A DNA stretch of 64,000 nucleotides. Origin: Proteromonas lacertae. Taxonomy: Eukaryota > Sar > Bigyra > Opalinata > Proteromonadidae. The stretch is taken from assembly GCA_002245135.1 (NCBI GenBank), contig NGBS01001160.1, positions 496,001 through 560,000 of the forward strand, written 5' to 3'. Shown here piece by piece: positions 1 through 12,573 of this stretch (its first letter is position 1; each line of letters opens with the position of its first letter). The notes under the pieces were generated by a model. The model was not told the DNA's origin. It made no database searches and was given only the letters and a program-made list of their open reading frames with translations. Position numbers and translations under genes: made by a program.

Positions 1-536
1 CAGTAATGAGAAAAATATCAGCTCCTGAAAGGACTATTAATGCTTATACATGGGATCAAGTAAGAAAAGTATCATCTCCAGCTATGTTGACTCAAAGTGA
101 CACAAATACACCAATTCTTCCTGCAGTATCTGCACCAAGAGTGCCATTTATTCCAAAGAGAAAGAATAATATACCTACAGAGGAATTACAGAATTATATC
201 CCGTATTCAGACAATGAGAAAGTAAATCAACAAATGTTAAGAAAATCAACATGGAACAATGAAATTGTTTATGATCTAAATGACAAAGAGAATAGAAAGA
301 GTACTTGGCCTATTAGTAAAGCAGATGAAGATGAATTGAATGTGAAATTTTCAGGTATGAGTATACAAGGTTATAATAATGTAAATTATTATGAACCTGA
401 TGATAACTCTAACAGATTACCAGTATTTACAAAATTATCGTATGAACATAGTATTATTTCTGATTCAATATCTTATTGTCAATCTAATATATCTGAAATT
501 ACATGTGGATCAATTAATTCACCTCCTTATGAGTAA
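1..536 (+). CDS. C-terminal part of an unknown protein, cut by the window edge
   Basis: An open frame with an internal ATG at position 6 runs to a TAA at 534-536, giving at least 176 residues. The protein is hydrophilic, rich in Ser, Asn, Pro and Tyr, with no membrane segment and no domain I recognise. The short motif KSTW occurs twice (near residues 80 and 98), which looks like a small internal repeat. Because the frame begins five bases from the window edge, the real start or an upstream exon probably lies outside. The style (Ser/Thr-rich basic tail with short repeated patches) resembles the disordered tails of the EF-hand-like genes at the other end of the window, but I see no residue-level homology. 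Treat as a hypothetical, partial gene. Confidence 0.5.
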   Translation, partial: VMRKISAPERTINAYTWDQVRKVSSPAMLTQSDTNTPILPAVSAPRVPFIPKRKNNIPTEELQNYIPYSDNEKVNQQMLRKSTWNNEIVYDLNDKENRKSTWPISKADEDELNVKFSGMSIQGYNNVNYYEPDDNSNRLPVFTKLSYEHSIISDSISYCQSNISEITCGSINSPPYE

Positions 537-706
537 GTATTATCTTTTGTATGTTTACAATGTGAACATCTTATATAAGTGATGTTATAGATTGTTAATA
601 GTAATTATTTTCTATTTTACAATTATTGTTTTATTAGTGTTATGTTTTTTTGGAGAGTTTTTGTATTCTGAAACGGATATATATTTTATCTTACAAATCT
701 TTCAAA

Positions 707-1607
707 ATGTTGAGTGAAAAATTGTTAGAAGAAGAAAAAACATTTGTACCAGTCAAGAATGACGCTAAGGTGCCTATGGTATATGAATATAATAATTGTG
801 TTAGTATTCTACTGAAGATTCTTCTCATGATTGTTGTCCTAACTGTTTATCAGGATTATTAGCTGCTGTTACATGTCCTTTTATGACATTTTTTGGTTAT
901 CCTAAGGTTGTCAATGTAAATGAAGTATAAATAACGTCATTTATATTTTATAGAGTGTTGTTGTACAATATTGGGGAAAACTCTATCGTGAAATCAATAA
1001 GCCAGGTATTTATTGTTTAAATCCGATGGGAATTAAAGAAACAAGAGTGTCAACTAAATTAGAGAGTATAGATTTACCCAACGTTAAAGTGGCTGATGCC
1101 AAAGGAAATCCTGTTTTAGTTAGTGGAATTGTCAGATATCGAGTAACAAATGCAATATTAGCATCGTTAGAAGTTGAAAACTATGCGACATATATTCTTA
1201 ATCAATCACAAGCTGCAATGAAACAAATATGCTCTCAATATCCCTATATGGCTGATGAAAATAAACCATCATTAAAAGGTGAAACAAAAATGATTCAAGA
1301 TAGAATGGTTAAAACACTTCAAAACGCTGTATCTGATGCTGGAATTACTGTATTCGCATTTGAATTGACTGATTTATCATATGCTCCTGAAATTGCTTCT
1401 GCAATGTTGGTTAAACAACAAGCTGAAGCAAAAGTAGAAGCTAGATACCTGATTGTACAAGGTGCAGTTGATATTGCCTCTAAAGCCATAACTGATTTAG
1501 AAGGAAAAGGTTTGAATTTCAGTCAAGAAGAAAAAACAAGAATGGTCAGTAACTTGCTTTCTGTTATTTGTAGTGATAATAGTGTTCACCCAGTTATTGA
1601 TGTTTAA
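707..1607 (+). CDS. Band 7 / SPFH-domain membrane-scaffold protein
   Basis: Three exons (707-778, 805-924, 954-1607) join in frame to a 281-residue protein; the two introns are 26 and 29 nt, GTAT...TAG. Reading begins MLSEKLLEEE. A short hydrophobic stretch containing several Cys (around residues 35-55, near CCPNC and TCPF) precedes the SPFH core. The core shows the family features: VVVQYWGKLYREINKPGIY, the strand SIDLPNVKVADAKGNPVLVSG, and the helical segment with KQQAEAKVEARY in the C-terminal half. Stomatin/prohibitin-like proteins form oligomeric scaffolds on the inner face of membranes; the Cys-rich N-terminus could be palmitoylated for hairpin-type anchoring (inference). The length is normal for small slipin-like SPFH proteins. 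The exact subfamily is not assigned. Without splicing, the first exon runs into a stop, so the intron calls are needed. Confidence 0.85.
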
Positions 1608-1716
1608 ATATACATTATATTTCATTATATATCATTATATCTCTATGTTTTATTGTTTTTGTCATTTTAGATTTAAACAAGCCAAAACAAACATCTCATT
1701 CAATTTTATTTTGAAA

Positions 1717-2810
1717 ATGGAATCAGAAGAAGAGTATGATGGGATTTTAATTGATAAAACTACTGACCAACAATTAGTTGAAAAGAAAGCAAATAAAAAG
1801 AAGAGAAAAATAAAGAAAACAAAGAGTAATGAAGAAACAAACCCAAAGAAAGCTAAAATTGATAATAGTAACAAAGAAATTAATCAGAAAGAAAAACATA
1901 AAAGACCATTTAGAACTGTATCTCTAGCAATACCTTCAAGTATTCTTGATTCTTGTTTATCAATGGAGTTACAAACATTAGTCGTTGGACATATTGCAAG
2001 AATGGCTACTATATTTCAAATCAGTGAAATTGTTGTGTATAATGATGGAACTGCTTTACATCAGAATGGGAACAATTCCAAAGATCCAAATGCATTTTTT
2101 ATGAAAATATTACAATATATAGAAACACCATTGTATTTAAGAAGACCATTATTTCCATATCATCCAGATTTAAAATATGTTGGTGTATTATCACCAATCT
2201 ATGCACCTCACCATTTAGACGCAAACACATGGTTTGAATACAGAGAAGGAATCACAGTCCAAAAGCCAGTTCAAAGTGGCAAAATAGGAACTTATGTAAA
2301 TATTGGTTTAATGAAAGATGCATTTGTGATGAATGAAAAATTAAAGCCTGGGATAAGAGTTACATTGAAATTAGATAAAGAATGTACGTTAGAATCAAAG
2401 AAATGTATAATATATACTTTTCATATATAGATACTGGCAAATTTGTCTCACCATTAGAACCATATAAAGAGCTCAATACATATTGGGGTTATACAACAAG
2501 ATATTGTTCTACATTCCAAGATGTGTATGAAAAATGTCCTTACAAAGATGAATCTTATGATTATGTAATAGGTACATCAAGAAGTGCTGAGAAAACTATC
2601 TTAGATGATTTTGTTATACCTGAATATAAACATATGCTGATTCTATTTGGAGGTATTGAAGGAATATATGATTTAATTTCACCTATTCCTAAATGGATTA
2701 ATGAGATGATTAATATATGTCCAAACCAAGGAAGTCATATTATAAAAACAGAAGAAGCAGTTGGAATTCTATTATCCTCAATTCAAAAGTATTTACCAAT
2801 GAATAGTTAA
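1717..2810 (+). CDS. SPOUT-fold RNA methyltransferase, SPOUT1/C9orf114 family
   Basis: Two exons (1717-2404, 2431-2810) separated by a 26-nt intron give 355 residues. The first 65 residues are a Lys-rich, nuclear-type tail (KKKRKIKKTK). From there the SPOUT1 (DUF171) family pattern is clear: RTVSLAIPSSILDSC, the GHIARMATIFQISEIVVYND strand-helix, FFMKILQYIETPLYLRRPLFP, LKYVGVLSPIYAPHH, and a late YDYVIGTSRSAEKT and ILFGGIEG that form the knotted SAM-binding part. Human SPOUT1 (CENP-32) and yeast homologues are nuclear, linked to RNA methylation and spindle/centromere biology; substrate here is unknown. It starts 109 bp downstream of the Band 7 stop on the same strand. The ATG at 1717 was preferred over upstream in-frame codons because the family tail starts there and the upstream part is T-rich leader-like sequence. 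Confidence 0.88.
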
Positions 2811-2862
2811 ATATTCTTCTTTTTTAATGTTTGTATGAAATTTCTTTGTGTTTTAAAATTGT

Positions 2863-2878
2863 GGTGCTAAAAAGCACC
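2863..2878 (-). promoter_or_regulatory. Histone mRNA 3' stem-loop
   Basis: Read on the minus strand, GGTGCT-TTTT-AGCACC forms a perfect 6-bp stem with a 4-nt all-T loop, 23 nt after the H4 stop codon. The size, the GG...CC base pairs at the foot and the U-rich tetraloop match the stem-loop of replication-dependent histone mRNAs bound by SLBP. It is followed by ACAA, close to the usual ACCA flank. This implies that the mRNA may end by U7/SLBP-type cleavage instead of polyadenylation (inference). An AATAAA-like sequence also lies on the other strand nearby, so a polyadenylated form cannot be excluded. Confidence 0.75.
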
Positions 2879-2901
2879 TGTTAATGTTTTTAATAAACAA
2901 T

Positions 2902-3638
<737 letters not shown>

Positions 3639-4654
3639 ATGTATTTAAGACAATCATCAAAAGTATATACTTTTTAGACTTATATTTTATAGTCTCTAAA
3701 TGATTTATATTACAGTGATAGTGAAAGTTATTCTACTGAAACATGTATTTTTTCTGGATGTTTTTATTATTCATAGCTTTTGATTCTAATCAAGTTGATG
3801 GGTATTCAGATTATTTAAAATGGAGAAAGAATTCTAATATTAGTGATTCATCTTCAGATAATCCACAGCTAGGATTTTCAGTCAGCCTTCCAGCTTCTCC
3901 AATATGCAGTTCTATTTCAGACTCTGAGTCTATGTGTAATTCTCCGTTGGAGTTATTGGAGATAAAAGAAAATTACACAAATCGTTTAGTAATCCTAATT
4001 TAAGCTCATTTTCTCCTCTTCTATATCCTAATCTACCATTACCAACAAATTATACAGATTCCGATTCGTATATTAGTACAACAGTTAATAACTCAATGCC
4101 ATTGTTATTGACAGATGGTTCAGAAGAAGCATCACCTCTCTTATATTCTGATAATTATTCTGAATTGAATTATATATATGAAGAGATGAAACAACAGCAT
4201 CAGCAGCAACAACAACAAAGAAATAATGATAATAGTAATAATGATGAAATAGTATTAGATATAGTTCCATATCAAGTTGATTCTATAAGTAATTATTATT
4301 ATAACTACATCCAACAATGTCAGCAACATCAACAGTATTCTCCTCCTCCTCCTTCTCCTCCTGTCCATATTTTACCACCATCACCACAACTACAACCATT
4401 TCCACAACAACCAACAACAACAACATTTCAATAATAGAATTAATAATTCTATGGGATTCAAACCAAAACTAAAGTATATTTGTAAAGATTATCTGCAAGG
4501 GAAGTGTCATAGAGGTCAGCTATGTAAGTTTTCTCATTGTGTAGCAGGGATTGGTAATGTGAAATCAAATGCTGAAATCTGTAGAGATTTCTTAAAAGGA
4601 AAATGTTTTAGAGGTAAAAGTTGTAGATATTTACATACCACATATGAAATATAA
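3639..4654 (+). CDS. Protein with two CCCH zinc fingers, probable RNA-binding regulator
   Basis: A start at 3639 (MYLRQSSK) joins through introns 3663-3692 (30 nt) and 3745-3776 (32 nt) to a Ser/Asp-rich exon (DSESYSTETSFDSNQVDGYS). The frame then shifts at about 3930-3990, best explained by an intron, into an exon with a Gln tract and Pro runs, and shifts again before the last exon. That exon carries two CCCH fingers: CKDYLQGKCHRGQLCKFSH and CRDFLKGKCFRGKSCRYLH, both C-x7-C-x5-C-x3-H, 18 residues apart. Tandem CCCH fingers of this kind bind single-stranded RNA, as in muscleblind-like and ZC3H10-like proteins, and usually act in splicing or mRNA stability. The boundaries of the two middle introns are uncertain: the Pro/Gln-rich stretch around 4330-4434 may be partly intronic. 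The DNA-level call is therefore good for the fingers, weaker for the middle. Confidence 0.7.
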
Positions 4655-4811
4655 TTAGGTCTAGTTTTTGATTTTTTTAAATAAATTTAGTTTTCTTTAA
4701 TGAGTTGTTGTAATTATCCCTTTTCATATACACAATATGATAAAGAAATTAGTTTTAATCACAAATTAATAAGCATATATATAAGTATGTATGTATATAT
4801 AAATTTACATT

Positions 4812-7800
4812 TTATATATCACTAAATTTTGTTTCAGCAGTAGTAGGTTTAACTGATCTTCTCTTCTTTTGGTATGAATAATAGAAATATACACAAATGA
4901 TCACTATCACAATTATTACAACCAAAGCTAATAGAGAAAACAATATAATAAAACCAACTGGAATATAACAATCTTCATTTACACTTTCCCAAACAGCATC
5001 ATTGTTATTCCTCCTACAAACTCTTGTTTTTGAACCTCTGTTCAAACCACCACACTTTATCTTATGTTCTTTTCCTATTTCTGTACTTGGCCATATATCA
5101 TCATTATCACAAGTCTTGATCAATACTTTCATTGATATATTTGTTGCCTATTTTACCGATTGGATTAGTTATAAATATAGTGTAATTTGTTAATTCAGAT
5201 TCAACTGAAGGAGTTCCACTAATAACTGCAGATGATGAAGAAAATGATAATCCATCTGGTACATTGGGTGATATTCCATAACTAATCCCATCTTTACCTG
5301 TAGCTACAACTAATTTAGTTGAATTAATTTCAATTGTTTTATAAAATGTCAATGATTCTTCTTGATCATATATTATTGGGGTTTCTGGAGTATTAAATGA
5401 TAAAAACATTGAAATACTATTGGATCCTTGTTCATTTTGTACTGTAAATTTATACATTTTATTACCAACAGTTTCTAAAGGTATTCCACTAATTTCACCA
5501 TTCTTATTAATTGTAATTCCACTTGGTAATTCAGGTTCAACAGTATAATTTGTCACTTCACCTGCTATTTCTAATAGTTTGAAATTATTCAACATCTTAT
5601 TTTCAGGTATTTTGACTTTTTTACTGTCAGATATAATAATTGGGTAAGTTGGTTGTTGAAATGATACTGTTATATTCTTCGATTCAACTCCATTTTCATT
5701 ACTAACAACAATTGTATAGTTACTTTCCATTACAGATAATGTTTTCTTAGTTAACTCACTGATTTTTAATTCACCATTTATATAACCAGTTTTTGAATCA
5801 AAAACTAATGATTGTGGTAACTCAGGTTCAATTGAATATGATAAATTTCTACCAGCTACAGTTAATAATGAATAATCTGTATATTTAACTTTAGAATACA
5901 TATCATAATCTTCTTTCATATCTATTACAACTGGTTCTTGATTAGATGCACAGTTTAATTCAACAGATATTTTCACTGATCCATATTGATTCACACATGT
6001 AAATAAAAATGTAGAATTAATAAAACAACTGGATGTTTTACCATAGATATATCCAATATACTTATGTAGATTAATTCCACTTGGTAATTCAGGTTCAACT
6101 GTAAATTCTAAATCACTACCAACAATTTGGAATAAATAGGCAATATCAATATATAAATCAGCATAAAATATATATTTTGATAATGATTCAATTATAACAG
6201 GCTTCATTGTACCAATAACCTCTAAATTAATAGTAAAATTAATAGATCCAATATCATTAATAACAACAAACATATAATCAATATTTTCTCTAACATAAAC
6301 ACAATTACTATAATAAACACCGACATTATTACTAATAATACATTCTGGTAAATCAGGAACAACAGTAACATTCTTAACTTGACCAGAAATAGAGAATAAT
6401 TCAATTGGTTTTTCAGAATTACCTACTACAAATATATGATTCTTTACTTGACTCAATAATATTGGTTTTGATTCACAATGATTTTCTAATTCTTTCCATT
6501 CAGGGTTCTTACCAAAAGGACATTGAAATACTCTATATCCATTAGGATCATCAATACATTTAGCTTGTACAATGGAATTGGTAATTGTTTCAGGTAAGTA
6601 TTCTGTTTTTGGACATGTATAGAATTGACAATTTACCATTCTTAATCCACCCACTGAAAAACTTCTATCATTAATATTTAATGTAAATTTAATCTGATTG
6701 ATTTGTAAATCTGAATTTAATACTTTTACACTGTAAGAATCAAAAGGATTTTCTAAATTCAATTCATCAGCTTTTGCATATTCAATCCATTCACCAGTTG
6801 ATGTTAAGATTTCAATAGTTACATTCTTAGGGAAATAATTACTTCTTGTACTACCAGCAACTATATAAAACTGATTAATTGGAACAAAAGTATTATGTCC
6901 AAAGGAATAGATAACCCAAATATTACTATATCCTATTCCAAAATTCGTTTGAGTCCAAGTATTTTCACCATCCATTATAAATGCATTAATTGCACCTCCT
7001 ACTGTCTTTGGTTCTGGATATTCTTCAATGACATTTCCACCAAAGTAATTCAAATCAGAACATTCTGATTCATCACCAAGAATACCAAATGAAACAAATC
7101 TAAAATATGGAAACACATATAGTGATGATGATGATGATGATGATATACGATGTAATTCAATAGCAACCATAAACTTACCACCTTCTATTTTATGAATTGG
7201 GAATAAGAATTGATAATAATCTTTAATTCTGTTATTCCCCAATCCACCTAAATGATTGAATATTTCATTACCATTCATGTAAAAGATAAAACCAGAAGAT
7301 AAATCTAATTTAGTAGCATATGATGAATAATCTTCAATATTTGATATAGTTATCCTCTTTCTAAGGTATAATACATCTGCCTTAATTTCAGGTATTTCAT
7401 TCAATAGAGTTTCTTGCCATTTTGTAGTGGATGATGGTAAATTCCATCCTTCTTCCTTCTCTCTGATTTTATATTCCCATTTTGAATTAATATCAATATC
7501 ATAAACCACTAAATAAATAAATATATAATATATTAATATACAATGAACAGATGTAGTAAATTCAGACATTTCATATGCTGATAATGGCATTGCATAATGA
7601 CCTACTGATATTTTATCTAAATACAACTCAAAGTAACCAGTACTCCAACCTAATTTATTGATATGAGTAGTACCATAAGTCACTTTATAATCACCTTGCG
7701 GAACACATACATAATAATCATAATTCTTATTACCATCAAATATTGAACCATCAAGTGAGAGAATCACTTTGTTATTCTTATCTTTGATTTCTATAAACAT

Positions 7801-10800
7801 ATACTGTGCTCTTGCTCTAAATGTTTTTGCAAATAAATGTAGTATTGCTTTACCGTTTTCTTCGCATTCTAATAAAATTATAATTACAATTATATATATA
7901 CTATTATCTGTTGATTTAAATGACAATGTTACTGGATCAGATTTACCATATGGATTTTCAGCAACAACAGTATAATCTTTATCTTCAAAATAATCAACAC
8001 TTGCACCTTCAAATACACCAGTCTTATTATTGAAGAATATATCATCAACTACTTCAGACGGAGTTATATTAAAGAATGTAGGATGATTTGTTACAGTTGG
8101 CTTTATATATGCAGAAGAAAATGTTTCAAGTGTATATTGAGTGGAAGTATAAGAGAGAGAAGGAGGTTTCATTACTATATTATTAATAATATATATAATT
8201 ATATATATATATATATACCTGTACTAAATGAAAACTCCATTGTACTATCTATTTTTTGATCACTATATATTTCATCATCATAATAAACAATTCCATCAAC
8301 CAATATTTTATAAAAGAAACCTTTTCCTTCTTGAAATTTACTCATATATAATATAAACTTATATTCATCTTCTTTCAAACACAATTGATATACCCAATTT
8401 GGCTTTGGTAATGAATAAATGGTAAATATTTCATTCCCTCTTGTATCTTGCAAATAGGCTTGATAATCTGCGTCATTTAATCGATAAATAAAAGTAGTCA
8501 TATGATAACCTTCTTTACAAGAATGACTAATACTTATACTATAAACTGCACTTATTCTTTCAACTATACTTACAGCATAGATAGTCAAAAAATAGGAAGA
8601 TACTTTTGTTGGATATCCTTCTATCATTTTTGTATTAGCATGATAATATAATCCATCAGGTAAATTATTACAACCAAAACTATATGGTAATCCAGAATCT
8701 ATTTTTATTATTAATTCTACATAAACACCAACTGGAAATGCTGGAGAATTATCTCTATCCACTCTTTCATGTGTTAAATTATTGTATAAATAAACTCCAG
8801 ATAATGGCTCTATATCTTCAACACTAATCTCTATATCACTAATTGCACTACTATCATCTGTAAATAGAGTAGCAATTTGATAAGTTTGAAATGGACTTGA
8901 TTGTGTTGGTTTACCTGTTATTGAACCATTTTTATTTAATACTAATCCAGTCGGTAAATCTGGTTTAACTGTATAAGATTTAACAGTCTTATCCGTATTT
9001 TTAATTGGAATATTTTGTTCAATTGTAACATTTGTATTGTATGTTACTAATGTATAATTATATTGAATCTCATTATTGGATGATATATAATATAACATAT
9101 TGTCAATATAATCATGAATACTACCACCTGACTTTTTCATCTTAATAATATCACCAGAACCACCTTCATTTACTAATAAATTAAATGTAAAATTATGATA
9201 ACCAATTTCATCTATATCAAATGTACCAGTTTTAGAAACATTCACTTCATTCATTCCACGTACAAATGCAGCTAATTTACCATCAATATGTAGAAAACAA
9301 GCATCTTTACAATTCAACTCAGCTGACCATCTTCCTGTAGATTCAAAGTGGATTAATCCTTGCCATTCCACACTATATTTTGTACTAAATTCACTCGATA
9401 ATCCAATCCAAGGTTTAGCATCAACATTGAATTCGCTATTTATAAACAACTCATGTCTTATTATTTTAACTATCAAATTATCTTTGTCATTCTTTAGTGT
9501 ATGAGATTTTTCATAATAAGATGGTATAGCAGTTTCAGAAGTATTCTTTAGTTTTGAATAATATGCAATTAATCCTTGTTTTACACTATCTACAATTTCA
9601 ATTGTTAATGTGATTTTATTGGATGTAGTATAAATATTACTACACGTTAATACATATGAAGTTTTTGGAGTGACTTTTACTGTTTTACCAAAGATTTTAA
9701 AGTCATCTAATTTTATCTCTAAACCTTCTGGTAATGCTGGTTCTGATATACATGATATCGCATTTTCTATTGCAAATTCAACTGATACTATCTCATTCAC
9801 TGTAAATGTATAATCAGTTGAACTAAAGTAAAATCCACTAACTGTAACAAACTTACCTTCTATTTATATAAATAATAAAAGTAATATAAAATATACTGTA
9901 ATAACTATCAATAGGTATTGGTTCAACTCCTGCAGCTGCATCATCTCCTCCAGAATATAAAAAATCAAATGGAAATTTTTCTTCTGCATTTGATAATACA
10001 AATAACTCATACTTATGATATCCAGCTTCTAATTCTGTAGAATTTTGAATAGTCTGTGTATAATCATGACAGAATGACTCATTTCCACCTGATTCAACAA
10101 AGTTATAAACCACATATTCATCATCAATTGAGATAGTTGACATGTAATCTGATCTTGTATAAAATGTATAAAATCCTTTATTCTTCACATTAATATAGCC
10201 AGTAATATTCATCCTGAAATTATTGTATAAGTCAAACGCATTTGGGAAGATTTTTGTGAATTTACTAATATCTGAGAAATAATCGAGGTTATTTTGCTTT
10301 ATTCCTTCAATAACATCCATAGAGATATAAAATCTATCTGGGCATTGAACCATTTGAGCTAAAGTCTCAATTACATATTTGTATCCTTTGTTATAGTCAT
10401 TTAACGAGAATGTAATTTCTATTGTATAATCTTGACTTGAAGGATAAGATGTTTTAGCTGTTATATTAACTCTATTATTAATTATATAAGAAAAAATACT
10501 TAATTGTAAAATCAGAAGGAAATACTTTCGTTGGATAGGATATTTGTAGTATACCTGTAGCTTCATTAATGGAAACACTATATCCATAATCATTTGTAGC
10601 AGGTAGTTGTACTGAATATGTAACACCTACACAATCAACAATTGGACTTAAACTAATCACTCCAGCATTTGGTGAATCAATTACCTTAGACACTGGATAG
10701 TGGAACTCTGATATTGTCCCAATAACTATTAAAAAGAAGGTAAATTAGTAAAATACTGGTAATAGCCATAGAAATATTATGAACATTTATATCATTATTA

Positions 10801-11095
10801 TCATATATACCAATTTTATATATTTGAAATTGTAAATGGCATGTAGGAGATCCATTTAGCATTAATTGTATACTTTCTTTCTCTAGACTCATTCCACATG
10901 GTAAATTAGGAGTTATAAAATATTCATTCTCATTAAAAGTATATATAGACTGACTATAAGCTCTATCTTTAAATAATGTAACATTTATATCAACTTTATT
11001 CTCTGTATATGCAAAACACAACAGATACAAATCTAAGAAGTTATAAATAATAAAGTCTTACAAATGACCAAATATTTCAACTGAAAATGATTCAT
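4812..11095 (-). CDS. Large type I surface protein with PA14-like and Ig-like (He_PIG) repeats
   Basis: The open segments on the minus strand are consecutive exons of one gene of about 2000 residues. The start at 11095 gives MNHFQLKYLVIYLYLLCFAY, a signal peptide, once the 29-nt intron 11033-11061 is removed. Two PA14-like lectin/adhesion modules lie around 10.4-9.95 kb (SGGNESF, GYHKYELFV) and 9.6-9.1 kb (KQGLIAYYSK, STGRWSAELNC, GYHNFTFNLLV). Many Ig-like He_PIG/CADG repeats carry the signature LPxGLxxxxxxGxIxGxP, for example LPSGITINKNGEISGIP and LPTGLVLNKNGSITGKPT. Two Cys/Trp modules (6.6-6.45 kb and 5.13-4.98 kb) look alike. Near the C-terminus a single helix (GFIILFSLLALVVIIVIVI) is followed by a basic cytoplasmic tail. 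N-glycosylation sequons are frequent. It is likely an adhesin or glycan-binding receptor. At least two introns inside the longest open segment are multiples of three without stops and so are silent in ORF searches. Confidence 0.8.
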
Positions 11096-11173
11096 TTTTA
11101 TTCGTTTTATTAGATTTTGGTTAAAGAACAAATTCCCCCCAAAAAAACATCAATAAATCAAAATGTAATAATT

Positions 11174-12486
11174 CTACATGATAGTACAACAAGAATTCTT
11201 AGATTTTTCTTCCTTCTTTGTTTCACTGCTCTCTGGTTTTGACACTTCTTGAGATTTTGTTGCTGTTGTATTTCCAGTTGAACTGGTTGTTTGTGGTTTT
11301 GATTCAGTCTTAGTAGCTGGTTTATCGGAAACTGAATTAGACTTTTTATCAACATTTTCATTTTCATCTTCATCTTTATATGGTTTTGAAGAAGCTTTAC
11401 CATCTAAATGAATAGTCATACAACCTCCATTTGGAACATTATCCTCATATTTAAAACTATTTTCTTTCAAATACTCTTCAAATTTGGGTTTGATCTTTCT
11501 CACATTATTCTCACTATGATGACCAGCTCCTACAATTACAACTATATCTCCTTTATAATTAATTTCCTTAAATCTCTTTTCTACCAACAACATAGCTTCA
11601 TTCACATATTGTCCATGTAAATCAAGTGTATATTTATCATTCAACAAATTATTAGCTTTGTAATAACACTCAGATGCTTGTTCATTTAATTTTTTCACCT
11701 CTTCTCTCTTCTTATTCGCTTGATCTCTTAAACTTTGGTTTTTATTTTTATCATTGTTTTTATAAGCTTCTTCTGCTTCTTTAAACAGCTTATCCATCTC
11801 ATCACCACATTTACTAGCATCATTTCTATATTTTTCACCTTCTGCTAATAATTTATTCTTCTTTTCTAAGTATTCCTTTCTTTCATTTTCACTCATTAAA
11901 TCACTTTTTGGTAGTTTATCATTTGTTATCTTGTTTTCTTCTTTTATTGCTGATTCATCAATAGATGAGGAATTTCCTGATAAATGAGCTAATATTCTTC
12001 CCTTTGTTGGTTGATTTGGCTCATTTTTTATTTTCTTAGAATCTAAACTGGATTTTACTCCATCTCCTAATTTAGATAGATTATCTCCACTTGTTCCAAC
12101 AATTATAGCTAAATCTCCACTGTCTTTTAAATGAGATATTCTTTTCTCAATTTTTTCAATTGCGTCTTTCACGAATAAACCTCTTACATCTATCAAACGA
12201 TAATCCTCTATTTCATTTGATTGGAACGGAATATCAATTCAGCCAATTTCTTCCCAAAATAATCAATCTCAACTTGACAACGATTTACTTTATCAGAAAA
12301 ATGTTTAGCTTCTTCAGATTTATCATTCTTATAACAGTCTTGGGATTGAGAAGCGAATTTGTCTTTTTCTTTATGCAATCTGTCAATGTATCCCCTTACT
12401 TCATCAGCTTTCTTCTTTAATGCATCAGCATTATTAATATCAAAACCTTCTATACTCTCTGGTATGTCTTTTCCTAAAATGCTCAT
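11174..12486 (-). CDS. Double DUF1771-Smr protein with C-terminal CaaX box
   Basis: The start at 12486 (MSILGKDIPES) leads into a helical DUF1771-type segment (KKKADEVRGYIDRLHKEKDK), then, after a frame change near 12196-12225, an Smr-like part with IDVRGLFVKDAIEKIEKRI and LAIIVGTSGDN. A second copy follows: a DUF1771 helix (KLFKEAEEAYKNNDKNKNQS) and a better Smr domain with LDLHGQYVNEAMLLVEKRF, IVVIVGAGHHSE and a final GGCMTIHLDG. Smr domains of the DUF1771 type bind or nick nucleic acid; the second copy has the LDxHG motif, the first has IDVRG and may be inactive. The tail is Ser/Thr/Lys-rich and ends SCCTIM, where CTIM fits a CaaX prenylation signal with an extra upstream Cys. The frame change is best explained by a very short intron (20 nt) or a 75-nt alternative. 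Confidence 0.78.
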
Positions 12487-12573
12487 GAAAAATGCAAAAT
12501 GAAAAAAAACTGAAAAATGGTTAACCAAAATAATCAAACTTTAATCACCAATTTAAATAAATTCAAAAAGAAA
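12487..12573. promoter_or_regulatory. Shared 87-bp divergent promoter region
   Basis: The Smr gene starts leftward at 12486 and the TRF-like gene starts rightward at 12574, so both 5' regions must fit in 87 bases. The stretch is A/T-rich with a run of T/A and no other open frame. No specific box is recognised. Confidence 0.45.

Noticed and set aside
1573-1716. In-frame extension upstream of the SPOUT1 start
   Set aside because: The extension is T-rich, overlaps the Band 7 gene's end and adds a hydrophobic stretch foreign to the family; the ATG at 1717 is more natural.
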